Assembly: GCA_030837785.1 (NCBI GenBank)
Contig: JAUQYA010000113.1
Span: forward strand, 37,468-101,467
Reading direction: 5' to 3'
DNA: 64,000 nt
Source of the DNA: Albidovulum sp.
GTDB lineage: Bacteria; Pseudomonadota; Alphaproteobacteria; Rhodobacterales; Rhodobacteraceae
The notes under the pieces: model-generated
What the model was told of the DNA's origin: nothing
The model's input: the letters and a program-made list of their open reading frames with translations, nothing else
Database searches by the model: none
Shown: positions 26,088 through 36,816 of the stretch, in pieces
How the letters are laid out: each line of letters opens with the position of its first letter
Numbering within the stretch: the stretch's first letter is position 1
Program-made: the position numbers and the translations under genes

Positions 26088-26118
26088 GGCCTGATCCCAC
26101 CGGGGTCAGGCCATTTTT
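26088..26118 (+). terminator. intrinsic terminator
   Basis: An 11-base-pair stem with one G-T wobble (26088-26098 with 26102-26112) and a 3-base loop is followed by ATTTTT. It likely ends the transcript that begins at or before pccB. Confidence 0.8.
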
Positions 26119-26253
26119 GTCCGCGGCGGCGAGGCTGCCGATGCTTCGGCGCCGCGGCGCCGATGGCGCGCCGGCGCGACAAATTTGCTTTCACTTCCCG
26201 CCGCTTTCAGTAGAATATGTGGAAACAACAACGCTTGCTGGAGGAAGAGCAGA

Positions 26254-26454
26254 ATGCGTCTCATCAAGTCTTTCGTCGCGATTGCCGCGGTCGGTCTCCT
26301 GGCCGGATGCCTCGAGAATGACGCCGAACGCGGCGTCGTCGGCGCCGCTGGCGGCGCGGTCGTGGCCGACGCCATCGGCGGCAACGCCCTCACCGGCGCC
26401 GTTGTCGGCGGCGCGGCGGGCGTCTTCTGCGACGACGCGGGCATCTGCCAGTAA
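26254..26454 (+). CDS. glycine-zipper small lipoprotein
   Basis: This is a 66-residue protein with a signal peptide and lipobox LLAGC (Cys19). The rest is an Ala/Gly-rich zipper (GVVGAAGGAVVADAIGG, GAVVGGAAGVF) of the type that inserts into or packs on membranes, with two cysteines near the end (FCDDAGIC). GGAGGAAGAGC precedes the ATG. It stands 128 bases before pccA with a terminator-like hairpin between, so it is probably transcribed on its own. Confidence 0.75.
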   Translation: MRLIKSFVAIAAVGLLAGCLENDAERGVVGAAGGAVVADAIGGNALTGAVVGGAAGVFCDDAGICQ

Positions 26455-26498
26455 TTCATCGAACCGGGTCGCGGCGCGGCCCGGCCTGCTGCACTTTC

Positions 26499-26538
26499 GG
26501 GCCACCGGAGCAGAACGCTCCGGCGGCCCTTTCGTTTT
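26499..26538 (+). terminator. intrinsic terminator before pccA
   Basis: GGGCC-CCGGAG pairs with CTCCGG-GGCCC (26499-26511 with about 26519-26529), with one internal mismatch, followed by TTTCGTTTT. It ends the small lipoprotein transcript. Confidence 0.65.
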
Positions 26539-26582
26539 CGCGGCCGGACGAAAGCCCGGCGCGGTCTGAAAAGGGGACGGAG

Positions 26583-28583
26583 ATGTTCAAGAAGATCCTG
26601 ATCGCGAACCGGGGCGAGATCGCCTGCCGGGTCATCAAGTCGGCCCGCAAGATGGGTATCCAGACCGTCGCCGTCTATTCTGATGCCGACCGCAACGCGC
26701 TGCACGTCAAGATGGCCGACGAGGCCGTGCACATCGGTCCCCCGCCAGCCGCGCAATCCTACATCGTCATCGACAGGATCATGGAAGCGATCCGCAGGAC
26801 CGGCGCCGAGGCGGTTCATCCAGGATACGGATTTCTGAGCGAGAACATGAAGTTCGCCGAGGCTCTTGAGAAAGAGAATGTGGTTTTTGTGGGCCCGCCT
26901 TCGCCGGCGATCGAGGCGATGGGCGACAAGATCACCTCGAAGAAGATCGCGATGGAGGCGGGGGTGTCCACCGTCCCCGGCTATATGGGCCTGATCGCCG
27001 ACGCGGACGAGGCGGTGAAGATCAGCCGCGAGATCGGCTATCCGGTGATGATCAAGGCGAGTGCGGGGGGCGGGGGCAAGGGCATGCGGATCGCCTGGAC
27101 CGACGAAGAGGCGCGCGACGGCTTCCAGTCCTCGAAGAACGAGGCGGCGGCCAGCTTCGGTGACGACCGCATCTTCATCGAGAAGTTCGTGACCCAGCCG
27201 CGGCACATCGAGATTCAGGTTCTGGCCGACAAGCATGGCAACTGCGTCTACCTGCATGAACGGGAATGCTCGATCCAACGCCGCAACCAGAAGGTGATCG
27301 AGGAGGCGCCCTCGCCGTTTCTGGACGCGGCGACCCGCAAGGCGATGGGCGAACAGGCCTGCGCGCTGGCAAAGGCGGTGGGCTACACCTCGGCCGGCAC
27401 GGTGGAGTTCATAGTCGATGGCAACAGGAACTTCTATTTCCTTGAAATGAATACACGTTTGCAGGTCGAACACCCGGTGACCGAACTGATCACCGGCGTC
27501 GATCTGGTGGAACAGATGATCCGCGTCGCCGGCGGCGAAAAGCTGCCCTTCCGGCAGTCCGACCTGAAGATCAACGGCTGGGCGATCGAAAGCCGGCTCT
27601 ATGCCGAGGATCCCTACCGCAACTTCCTGCCCTCGATCGGCCGGCTCACCCGCTATCGCCCGCCGGCCGAGACGGCGACCGCCACGGCCGTGGTGCGCAA
27701 CGATACCGGCGTCTACGAGGGTGGCGAGATCAGCATGTACTACGACCCGATGATCGCCAAGCTCTGCACCTGGGCGCCCTCGCGCGGCGCGGCGATCGAG
27801 GCGATGCGCCAGGCGCTCGACACGTTCGAGGTGGAGGGGATCGGCCACAACCTGCCGTTCCTCTCGGCGGTGATGGACCATCCGCGCTTCGTCGAGGGTG
27901 CGATCACCACCGCCTTCATCGCCGAGGAATATCCCGAGGGCTTCCAGGGTGTCACGCTGCCCGAAGGCGCGCTGCGGAAGGTCGCGGCCGCGGCGGCGGC
28001 GATGAACCGGGTGGCGGAGATCCGGCGGACGCGGATCACCGGGCGGCTCGGCAACCACGAGCGGCAGGTGGGCGACGACTGGGTCGTCAGCCTTCAGAAC
28101 GAGGCGATCACGGTGAAGGTCGCGGCCGACCGCGAGGGCGCCACGGTGCATTTCGATGACGGGACCACCCATCGCGTCACCTCGGACTGGACGCCGGGCC
28201 AGTCGCTCGCGCGGCTCCTGGTCGATGGCGAGGCGGTGGTGCTGAAGGTCGGCAAGATCCCCGGCGGCTTCCGCATCCGCACCCGCGGCGCCGACCTCAA
28301 GGTCCATGTCCGCACCCCGCGCCAGGCGGAGCTGGCCCGGCTGATGCCGGAAAAGGCCGCGCCCGACACCTCGAAGTTCCTGCTCTGCCCGATGCCCGGC
28401 CTGGTCGTGAAGATCAGCGTCGAGGAGGGGCAGGAGGTGCAGGAGGGCCAGGCGCTGGCCACCGTCGAGGCGATGAAGATGGAAAACATCCTGCGCGCCG
28501 AGCGGAAGGGCACCGTCAGGCGCATCGCCGCCCGGGCCGGCGCGAGCCTCAAGGTCGACGACGTGATCCTGGAGTTCGAGTGA
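26583..28583 (+). CDS. pccA: propionyl-CoA carboxylase alpha subunit
   Basis: PccA carboxylates its own biotin and passes the carboxyl group to PccB. The 666-residue protein has a biotin carboxylase domain (residues 1 to about 450, GGGGKGMR loop near 165, EMNTRLQVEHPVTE near 290), the BT linker domain that contacts PccB (about 480-590), and a C-terminal biotinyl domain with EAMKMEN (lysine 632). GGACGGAG precedes the ATG. Unlike pccB it uses GGG glycine codons freely. A membrane-protein gene starts overlapping or directly after its stop. Confidence 0.96.
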   Translation: MFKKILIANRGEIACRVIKSARKMGIQTVAVYSDADRNALHVKMADEAVHIGPPPAAQSYIVIDRIMEAIRRTGAEAVHPGYGFLSENMKFAEALEKENVVFVGPPSPAIEAMGDKITSKKIAMEAGVSTVPGYMGLIADADEAVKISREIGYPVMIKASAGGGGKGMRIAWTDEEARDGFQSSKNEAAASFGDDRIFIEKFVTQPRHIEIQVLADKHGNCVYLHERECSIQRRNQKVIEEAPSPFLDAATRKAMGEQACALAKAVGYTSAGTVEFIVDGNRNFYFLEMNTRLQVEHPVTELITGVDLVEQMIRVAGGEKLPFRQSDLKINGWAIESRLYAEDPYRNFLPSIGRLTRYRPPAETATATAVVRNDTGVYEGGEISMYYDPMIAKLCTWAPSRGAAIEAMRQALDTFEVEGIGHNLPFLSAVMDHPRFVEGAITTAFIAEEYPEGFQGVTLPEGALRKVAAAAAAMNRVAEIRRTRITGRLGNHERQVGDDWVVSLQNEAITVKVAADREGATVHFDDGTTHRVTSDWTPGQSLARLLVDGEAVVLKVGKIPGGFRIRTRGADLKVHVRTPRQAELARLMPEKAAPDTSKFLLCPMPGLVVKISVEEGQEVQEGQALATVEAMKMENILRAERKGTVRRIAARAGASLKVDDVILEFE

Positions 28584-28585
28584 GG

Positions 28586-30410
28586 ATGACGTCCCGGGCC
28601 GGAGCCGACCGCTATCCCCTTGGGGGAATGCCCGCCGCGACGGGGGCCTTTGCGGCCCTTCAGGCGGTGGCGGCCTGGCATGCCGGGGTCTTCGAATACC
28701 CGCTCGACGACGTCTACATCCACCTTGCGATGGCGGAGAAGATCGCCCAGGGCACCTATGGGGTGAACCTGGGCGATCCGGCCTCGGCCTCCTCCTCCAT
28801 TCTCTACCCGTTCCTCCTGCTGCCTTTCCCGGGGACCGAGGCCCAGCGGCTCCTGCCGCTCTTCTGGAACATCCTCGCGGTCGCGGGCGCCGGCTGGGTC
28901 TGGGGACTCATCGCCGCAGCGGCCCGGCTGGCGGGTGCGGCCGGAATGGCCATCGTCGTCGCGGGGCCGGTGTTCCTCAACATCCCGGGCGTCGGCTACA
29001 CCGGAATGGAGGCGGCGCCGCATCTTCTGGCGAGCCTTGTCGTGGTGCTCGGCCTCTGGCTGGCCCTGAACCGGAAGGGGGCCGCCTGGTGGCTGGTCGG
29101 GGCCGCGATCGCCGCGCCGCTCTTGCGCTATGAGGGGCTGGCGCTTTCGCTCGCCGCTGCCGCGACGCTGTGGCTCTGGGGACATCGGCGCGCTGCCGGC
29201 GTGATCGCCTGCGGCGCGCTCGGCGCGGTCATCGGCTTCAGCGTCTTTTTCCTTTACCTCGGTCTCGACCCGTTGCCGGGCTCGATCCTCGCGAAGATCG
29301 GCACTCTCGACCCGCAGGGCGGCATCGGTTCCCGCCTGCTCGTCGGTCTCCTCGCCAACCTGATCAAACCGGCGGGAGCGATCCTCGCTGGTCTCGTCGT
29401 TGCCGTTGTCGCCACGGCGGTGGCCATCCCAGCACTCCGGCGCGGACCCGCCGGGGCGATCGTGGCGACCGTCGGGGTGGCCGCGTCTGCGCATCTCGTC
29501 TTCGGTCAGGTCGGCTGGATGCACCGCTACGAGCCCTATATCATCGTGAGCCTCCTCGCCGCTTTCCTCCTCGCCGGATCGGCGGCCGGATTCCGTGCGG
29601 CGCGGATCGCGCAGGGCGCGGCACTTGGCACGACGGCGGCTGCCGCGATCGCCTATGGACCGACGCTCTGGGGCGCCTATGTCTGGAACCCCCGCGCGAT
29701 CCACCTCCAGCAGGCCCAGATGGCACGGTTCGCGCAGGAGTATCTCAAGGCCCCGGTGGCGGTGAACGACCTTGGCCGGGTGGCCTGGGGCAATCCGGAA
29801 TACGTCCTCGACATTTCGGGGGCTCGGCTCTGCCGAGGCTCGACGGATCCGCTTCGGCGCGGTCCCGCCGGGGGACGGCTGGGCCGGACCGCTTGCCGCG
29901 CGGCACGGCGTGCGGGCGGCGATGATCTACGACACCTGGTTCGCCTCGGCCGCGGGCCCGGACTGGGTGCGGGTGGCAACGCTTTCGGTCATCCGGCCAA
30001 AAGGCGCGATCGCCGCCTGGAACGTGGCGATCTACGCGACCGACCCGGCCTACGCGGCGGAATTGCGCACGCAGCTCGCGGCCTTCGCGCCGACCTTGCC
30101 CGAGGGCGCCGTTCTCGGCCCGGAGGTCGGAGCGGCAGCACTCGAGGACAAGGCGCGACCCCGGACCACGGTGAACGCCTCGCTTCCCGCCGATGTGCTG
30201 GCCGCGCTCCGCGCCATGCCCCGTGGCGCAGAGCGAACCCGGGCGGCCGAGTCGGCGCGGCGCCGGGGCAGGGCGCCGCTCGACCCGTTCTCGGCCGCGC
30301 AGACCGCTTTGCTGACCGCGCGGTTCGAGGCCGAGTGGGCTGCGATCCGGGCGGGTGCGGTGCCGGGCGCCGACGTGCTCGGGCCGGGCGGGGCGGAGGT
30401 CGGGCGATGA
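28586..30410 (+). pseudogene. GT-C-like polytopic membrane protein, frameshifted
   Basis: The gene encodes a membrane protein with about nine to ten hydrophobic segments in its first 400 residues and a soluble C-terminal part. An early LDDVYIHLAMAE motif (about residue 40) resembles the acidic-pair first loop of GT-C glycosyltransferases, but the family is not certain. The reading frame breaks at a run of five G (29818-29822). Removing one G joins VLDISG to LGSAEARRIRFGA, and the second frame runs on with good coding character to 30410. It is either a sequencing error or a real one-base insertion. GTG 28580, overlapping the pccA stop, is an alternative start. Confidence 0.7.
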
Positions 30411-30417
30411 TCCCGGC

Positions 30418-30867
30418 TCAACCGCCCGCCTGGCCCTCGCGGATCTCCTGCTGGCGAAGCGGGAACTTGTCGATCGCATGGACGATCTCTCGCACGCTCC
30501 AGGGCAGCGGCTTGCGCTGCTTCACCGCCCCGTCCTTGTCCAGAAGCACCATCGAGAAGCCCCGCGGCCGCAGCCGCCGCCGCGCGTCCGAGGCGCTGGC
30601 GGGATCGGTGTCGGTCAGGACGACCACATCGCGCCGGACCAGTTCGGCGGGGTCTTCGGCGAGATTGCGCATCTGCGCCTGGAAGGCGGGGTCGTTCGGG
30701 CTGTCGGCGAAGACGACGATCGGGCGCTTCAGCCAGAGGAAATCGGCCAGCGCCACGCCCTCGGCCGGGATCGGCGCGAGCATGGGCGGCGCGGCCTCCT
30801 GGCCTGCGGCGGCGGTGGCGAGGATCGCGGCGGCGAGGATCGCGGCAAGGGCGGCGCGTGGTTTCAT
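30418..30867 (-). CDS. DUF4174 domain-containing exported protein
   Basis: This is a 149-residue exported protein. The signal peptide (MKPRAALAAILAAAILATAAA) precedes a thioredoxin-like domain without a CxxC motif: FLWLKRPIVVFADS, VVVLTDTDP and GFSMVLLDKDGAVKQRK fit DUF4174. Function is unknown; a redox role is unlikely because no cysteine pair is seen. The start at 30867 has GGAAGG seven bases upstream; ATG 30873 is too close to it. The gene is convergent with the frameshifted gene and divergent from the mutase. Confidence 0.85.
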   Translation of the reverse strand: MKPRAALAAILAAAILATAAAGQEAAPPMLAPIPAEGVALADFLWLKRPIVVFADSPNDPAFQAQMRNLAEDPAELVRRDVVVLTDTDPASASDARRRLRPRGFSMVLLDKDGAVKQRKPLPWSVREIVHAIDKFPLRQQEIREGQAGG

Positions 30868-30967
30868 CGGCATTCCTTCCTGCCAGATATAGGCGGAACG
30901 GGCGGGATGCCAAAGACTTATGCCGGACCCCGCGCTTGGCGGCCCGGCTACGAGGAAAGGACGGACG

Positions 30968-33097
<2,130 letters not shown>

Positions 33098-33107
33098 TCT
33101 GGAACGG

Positions 33108-33127
33108 TTCTAAGAATCATTCTAGAA
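33108..33127. promoter_or_regulatory. Irr-like (ICE) box upstream of cytochrome c peroxidase
   Basis: The segment has an 11-base palindromic core AGAAT-C-ATTCT (33112-33122) flanked by A/T bases and resembles the iron control element recognised by Irr. It lies 78 bases before the ATG at 33205. A weaker FNR-like half site ATCAA sits at 33138-33142. Both are inferred from motif memory. Confidence 0.5.
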
Positions 33128-33204
33128 ACAGATCCAGATCAAGGCCGGGCGTGTCAGAAGCCGCCACAAGCGAGCCGGAAACGCGCCCGATCCTGGAGAT
33201 TCAC

Positions 33205-34251
33205 ATGAAGAAGGTTCTGCTCGGTCTTGTGGCCTCGCTCCTGTCCGGTGCGGCGATGGCCCAGACCGATGATCTGCGCAGCCTCGCGAAGGAAACCTTC
33301 GCGCCCTTGCCCTCCACCGTTCCGGCCGTGGCGGAGAACCCGATCACGCCGGCCAAGATCGACCTCGGCAAGGCGCTCTTCTTCGATCCGCGCCTGTCGG
33401 CCTCGGGGGTGTTCTCCTGCAACTCCTGCCACAACCTCGCCACCGGCGGCGACGACAACATGGAGACATCGGTCGGCCACGGCTGGCAGAAGGGTCCGCG
33501 CAACAGCCCCACGGCGCTCAACGCCGTGCTGAACGAGGCGCAGTTCTGGGATGGCCGCGCCGCCGACCTCAAGGCGCAGGCGAAGGGTCCGGTGCAGGCC
33601 GGGGTCGAGATGGCCAACACGCCCGACAAAGTGGTGGCGACGCTGAACTCGATGCCGCAATACGTCGACTGGTTCAAGGCCGCCTTCCCCGCGGAAGCCG
33701 AGCCGGTGAGCTTCGACAACATGGCCAAGGCGATCGAGGCCTTCGAGGCGACGCTGATCACGCCGGCCCCATTCGACGCCTGGCTGAACGGCGATGACGC
33801 TGCGATGACCGCCGATGCCCAGGCCGGGCTCAAGCTCTTCGTCGACAAGGGTTGCTCGTCCTGCCATTCGGGCGTGAACGTGGGCGGCCACGGCTACTAT
33901 CCGTTCGGCCTGGTCGAGAAGCCGGGCGCCGACGTGCTGCCCGAAGGTGACAAGGGCCGCTTTGCGGTCACCGAGACGGTGGACGACGAATATGTCTTCC
34001 GCGCCGCGCCGCTGCGCAACGTCGCGCTGACCGCGCCCTATTTCCACTCCGGCAAGGTCTGGGACCTGAAGGTCGCGGTGGAGATCATGGCGGAATCGCA
34101 GCTCGGCGAGGCGCTGACGGACGAGGAGGCCAACCAGGTCGTCGCCTTCCTCGACAGCCTGACCGGCAAGCTTCCCGAGGTGACGGTTCCGGTGCTGCCG
34201 GCCGAAACCGCGGCGACGCCGCGGCCGACCGCGGAGGTCCTCGCGAAATGA
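33205..34251 (+). CDS. di-heme cytochrome c peroxidase
   Basis: This is a periplasmic peroxidase that reduces hydrogen peroxide with electrons from cytochrome c. The 348-residue protein has a signal peptide ending at AMAQ (residue 20) and two heme c sites, CNSCH (residues 72-76) and CSSCH (217-221), the spacing of the CcpA/MauG family. KSRS-type conserved segments FFDPRLSASG and NSPTALNA and the C-terminal LRNVALTAPYFHSG are present. The ATG at 33205 is preferred over GTG 33151 because the signal peptide starts there. Confidence 0.93.
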   Translation: MKKVLLGLVASLLSGAAMAQTDDLRSLAKETFAPLPSTVPAVAENPITPAKIDLGKALFFDPRLSASGVFSCNSCHNLATGGDDNMETSVGHGWQKGPRNSPTALNAVLNEAQFWDGRAADLKAQAKGPVQAGVEMANTPDKVVATLNSMPQYVDWFKAAFPAEAEPVSFDNMAKAIEAFEATLITPAPFDAWLNGDDAAMTADAQAGLKLFVDKGCSSCHSGVNVGGHGYYPFGLVEKPGADVLPEGDKGRFAVTETVDDEYVFRAAPLRNVALTAPYFHSGKVWDLKVAVEIMAESQLGEALTDEEANQVVAFLDSLTGKLPEVTVPVLPAETAATPRPTAEVLAK

Positions 34252-34258
34252 GTCCCTG

Positions 34259-34297
34259 CGGCCGGGCCCCCGCCCTCAAGGGTGCGGGGCCCGGCCG
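34259..34297. terminator. bidirectional hairpin between convergent genes
   Basis: A long GC-rich dyad (CGGCCGGGCCCC pairing with GGGGCCCGGCCG, with a further CCCT/AGGG inside) lies between the peroxidase and nhaA stops. There is no T-run, so it may act as a weak terminator or mRNA 3' end. Confidence 0.45.
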
Positions 34298-34300
34298 CCA

Positions 34301-35533
34301 TCAGCCAGTCCGCCCGTCAGCCCGGGCGGAGGCAGCCTTGGAGACGCGGCTGCCGGTCGTGCCGGAGCGGGTGCCCGGTCGGGCTGCACGTCGCAGCACC
34401 GCATAGCCGAGGAGCGCCGAGAGGGCGGACCCGGTCAGGACACCGAGCCTGACCTCGTTCATCCGGGCCTGATCGGTGAAGCTCAGCCCGCCGATGAAGA
34501 GCGACATGGTGAAGCCGATGCCTGCAAGGCAGGCGAGCCCGTAGACATGGGCCCAGCCTACCCCCTCGGGCAGGCGCGCCAGGCCCAGCCGCACCAGCGC
34601 CCAGGTCGTCAGGAACACCCCGGCCTGCTTGCCGATGACCAGCCCGCCGGCGATGCCGAGCGGCAGGGCGGAGACGAGGCTCGACAGCGTCAGCCCCTGG
34701 ATCACGACGCCCGCATTGGCGAAGGCGAAGACCGGCACGATCAGGAAAAGCACGTAAGGCGACAGCGCATGTTCGAGCGAATGCAGCGGTGACTTGCCGT
34801 ATCTGTCCCTGAGCGGCACGAAGAAGGCGGTGACGACGCCTGCGAGCGTCGCGTGCACCCCCGATTTCAGCACCAGAACCCAGAGCACGACGCCGAAGAG
34901 CACGACCGGCGCGATCCGGTGCACGCGCGCCCGGTTCAGCAGGAAGAGGCCCGCCAGCGGAATGAGCGCGAGGACGAGGTAACCCGGCTGCAGCCCGTGG
35001 GTGTAGAAGAGCGCGATGATGAGGATCGCGCCCAGATCGTCGAGGATCGCGAGCGTGAGCAGGAAGATCTTCAGCGTCGCGGGCGCCCGCTTGCCCAGAA
35101 GCGCGAGCACGCCCACCGCGAAGGCGATGTCGGTCGCGGCCGGGATCGCCCAGCCGGCGCGCGCCGCGGGGTCCGGCCAGGTGAAGGCGAGATAGACCAG
35201 CGCCGGGGCGATCATGCCGCCGATCGCGGCCATCCCCGGCAGCATCACGTCGGCAGGGTTCCTGAGCTTGCCCTCCATCATCTCCCGCTTCAGCTCCAGG
35301 CCGATCAGGAAGAAGAAGACCGCCATCAGCCCGTCGTTGATCCACCGGATCAGCGGTTTCGACAGGCCCTCGCCATCAAGAAGCACCGAAAAGGGCGTCA
35401 TCAGCCAGCCCTGATAAGCGCCCGAAAGGCCGGAATTGGCGACGATCAGCGCCAGGAGCGCCGACAGCATCAGGACCACACCGCCCGCGGCGTCGTGGCG
35501 GAAGAAGCGGGCGAGGCCGCGGATCAGGCTCAT
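34301..35533 (-). CDS. nhaA: Na+/H+ antiporter NhaA
   Basis: NhaA exchanges sodium for protons across the inner membrane and protects against salt and high pH. The 410-residue protein has about 12 hydrophobic segments. Motifs include AAGGVVLMLSALLALIVANS near the start, FFLIGLELKREMMEGKL (residues about 80-96) and AIPAATDIAFAVGVLALLG with the paired ion-binding region, then LAILDDLGAILIIALFYT with the conserved Asp-Asp. The start at 35533 matches the family; 35566 is also in frame. The last 25 residues are basic and Ser/Arg-rich. Confidence 0.93.
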   Translation of the reverse strand: MSLIRGLARFFRHDAAGGVVLMLSALLALIVANSGLSGAYQGWLMTPFSVLLDGEGLSKPLIRWINDGLMAVFFFLIGLELKREMMEGKLRNPADVMLPGMAAIGGMIAPALVYLAFTWPDPAARAGWAIPAATDIAFAVGVLALLGKRAPATLKIFLLTLAILDDLGAILIIALFYTHGLQPGYLVLALIPLAGLFLLNRARVHRIAPVVLFGVVLWVLVLKSGVHATLAGVVTAFFVPLRDRYGKSPLHSLEHALSPYVLFLIVPVFAFANAGVVIQGLTLSSLVSALPLGIAGGLVIGKQAGVFLTTWALVRLGLARLPEGVGWAHVYGLACLAGIGFTMSLFIGGLSFTDQARMNEVRLGVLTGSALSALLGYAVLRRAARPGTRSGTTGSRVSKAASARADGRTG

Positions 35534-35661
35534 GGTGTCCGTTTCTGGCTTGGCATCCGGTGACACTTGGCACCGCAGCCGTCCGAGTCAACCGCCGCCG
35601 GCCGCATCAATCGGCCCTTGCGGCTTTTTTCCCCGTGCCTAGGATGGATTCGGGGAGAGAC

Positions 35662-36273
35662 ATGAAGGCAGTCTTCGATCATCTCGCGATCTCGGCGGCG
35701 TCGCTTGAACAGGGGGCGCTCGCGATCGAGGCCATGCTGGGTGTGGGGCTGGAGTCCGGCGGCAAGCACGCGTTCATGGGCACCCACAACCGGCTTCTGA
35801 GCCTCGGGCCCGGGGAATACCTGGAAGTCATCGCCATCGATCCCGAGGCGCCCCCGCCCGACCGGCCGCGCTGGTTCCGGCTCGACCGGTTCTCGGGGCC
35901 GCCGCGGGTGACGAACTGGGTCCTGCGCATCGATGATCTGGATGCAGCACTTGCCGAGGCCCCGCCGGGGGCGGGCCGGCCGGTGGCACTGGAACGCCCG
36001 CCCTTCCGCTGGCGTATGGGGGTGCCGGATGACGGCGCATTGCCCTTCGACGACGCCTTTCCAGCGCTGATCGAATGGCAGGGAAGCCTCCATCCTGCGC
36101 GCGCGCTTCCCGACCGCGGCTGCCGGCTCTTGCGGCTGGAGGTTTCCCACCCCAAGGGCGACCGGCTTCGCGCGGCGCTGCCGATCGCCGACCGGCGCAT
36201 TTCCATCGTCACCGGCCCCAAGGCGATCCGCGCGGAAATCGCCACGCCGCACGGCGAATGGTGGATCGAGTGA
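35662..36273 (+). CDS. VOC/glyoxalase-like domain protein
   Basis: This is a 203-residue cytoplasmic protein with the VOC-like glyoxalase fold (PF13468-type pattern: FDHLAISAASLEQGALAIEAMLGVGLESGGKHAFMGTHN near the N-terminus and GPGEYLEVIAIDP). His at the beginning and Glu in EYLEVIA are the usual metal-ligand positions. The substrate is unknown. GGGGAGAGAC precedes the ATG at 35662. The last bases overlap the following GNAT gene by GTGA, so the two are translationally coupled. Confidence 0.85.
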   Translation: MKAVFDHLAISAASLEQGALAIEAMLGVGLESGGKHAFMGTHNRLLSLGPGEYLEVIAIDPEAPPPDRPRWFRLDRFSGPPRVTNWVLRIDDLDAALAEAPPGAGRPVALERPPFRWRMGVPDDGALPFDDAFPALIEWQGSLHPARALPDRGCRLLRLEVSHPKGDRLRAALPIADRRISIVTGPKAIRAEIATPHGEWWIE

Positions 36274-36758
36274 TCCCGCGGCCCGCCGAGGCCGCGGACA
36301 TTCCCGGCCTCGTCGCTTTCTGGAACGCGATCATCCGCGACACGACCATCACCTTCACCAACCTTCCCAGGACCGAGGAAGGGCTTGCCCGGATGATCGC
36401 GGACAGGCGCGCGCGGGGGCGGGAGGTCTTCGTGGTGCGCGACGGCGACGATGTCGGCTTCGCGGCCTATGACCAGTTCCGCGATGGCCCCGGCTATGCC
36501 CATGCGATGGAGCACACGATCCTGCTTCCGCCCGCGCTCTGCGGCCAGGGTGCGGGCCGGGCGCTGATGGCGCGGCTGGAGGCCCATGCCCGGGCCGGAC
36601 AGGCGCATACGCTCTTTGCCGCCGTCTCCGGCGAAAACGGGGCGGCGATCGCGTTCCATGCGCGGCTGGGGTTCGAGGTCTCGGCCCGCTACCCCGAAGT
36701 GGGGCGCAAGTTCGGCCGGTGGCTCGACCTCGTGCTGATGATGAAGCGGCTCGGCTGA
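36270..36758 (+). CDS. GNAT acetyltransferase, phosphinothricin-acetyltransferase-like
   Basis: This is a 162-residue acetyltransferase. The N-terminal RPAEAADIPGLVAFWNAIIRDTTITF segment and the HTILLPPALCGQGAGRALMARLEAHA motif A (about residues 83-108) resemble the phosphinothricin/methionine-sulfoximine acetyltransferase group, but substrate is not provable. The start GTG 36270 overlaps the VOC gene stop by four bases; ATG 36258 is an in-frame alternative. It ends with KFGRWLDLVLMMKRL, the usual end of that group. Confidence 0.88.
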   Translation: MIPRPAEAADIPGLVAFWNAIIRDTTITFTNLPRTEEGLARMIADRRARGREVFVVRDGDDVGFAAYDQFRDGPGYAHAMEHTILLPPALCGQGAGRALMARLEAHARAGQAHTLFAAVSGENGAAIAFHARLGFEVSARYPEVGRKFGRWLDLVLMMKRLG

Positions 36759-36816
36759 GCCGGAATTCCCCTTTGCCCCCGATGACATCTTGCTGCGCCG
36801 CGGCTAGTGTTGCCCC

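Larger units (their letters stand above)
25914..26253. other. 340-base intergenic region without a convincing gene
   Basis: The region contains a dyad TTTGCATTTGCGCAAA at 25979-25994 (TTTGC and GCAAA arms), a strong intrinsic terminator at 26088-26118, and the upstream region of the small lipoprotein gene at 26254. No ORF of believable coding character was seen on either strand. Confidence 0.6.

Noticed and set aside
26106..28307. 733-codon minus-strand ORF opposite pccA
   Set aside because: It is an antisense shadow of a highly conserved GC-rich gene; its residues are low-complexity Arg/Asp/His-rich and show no family pattern.
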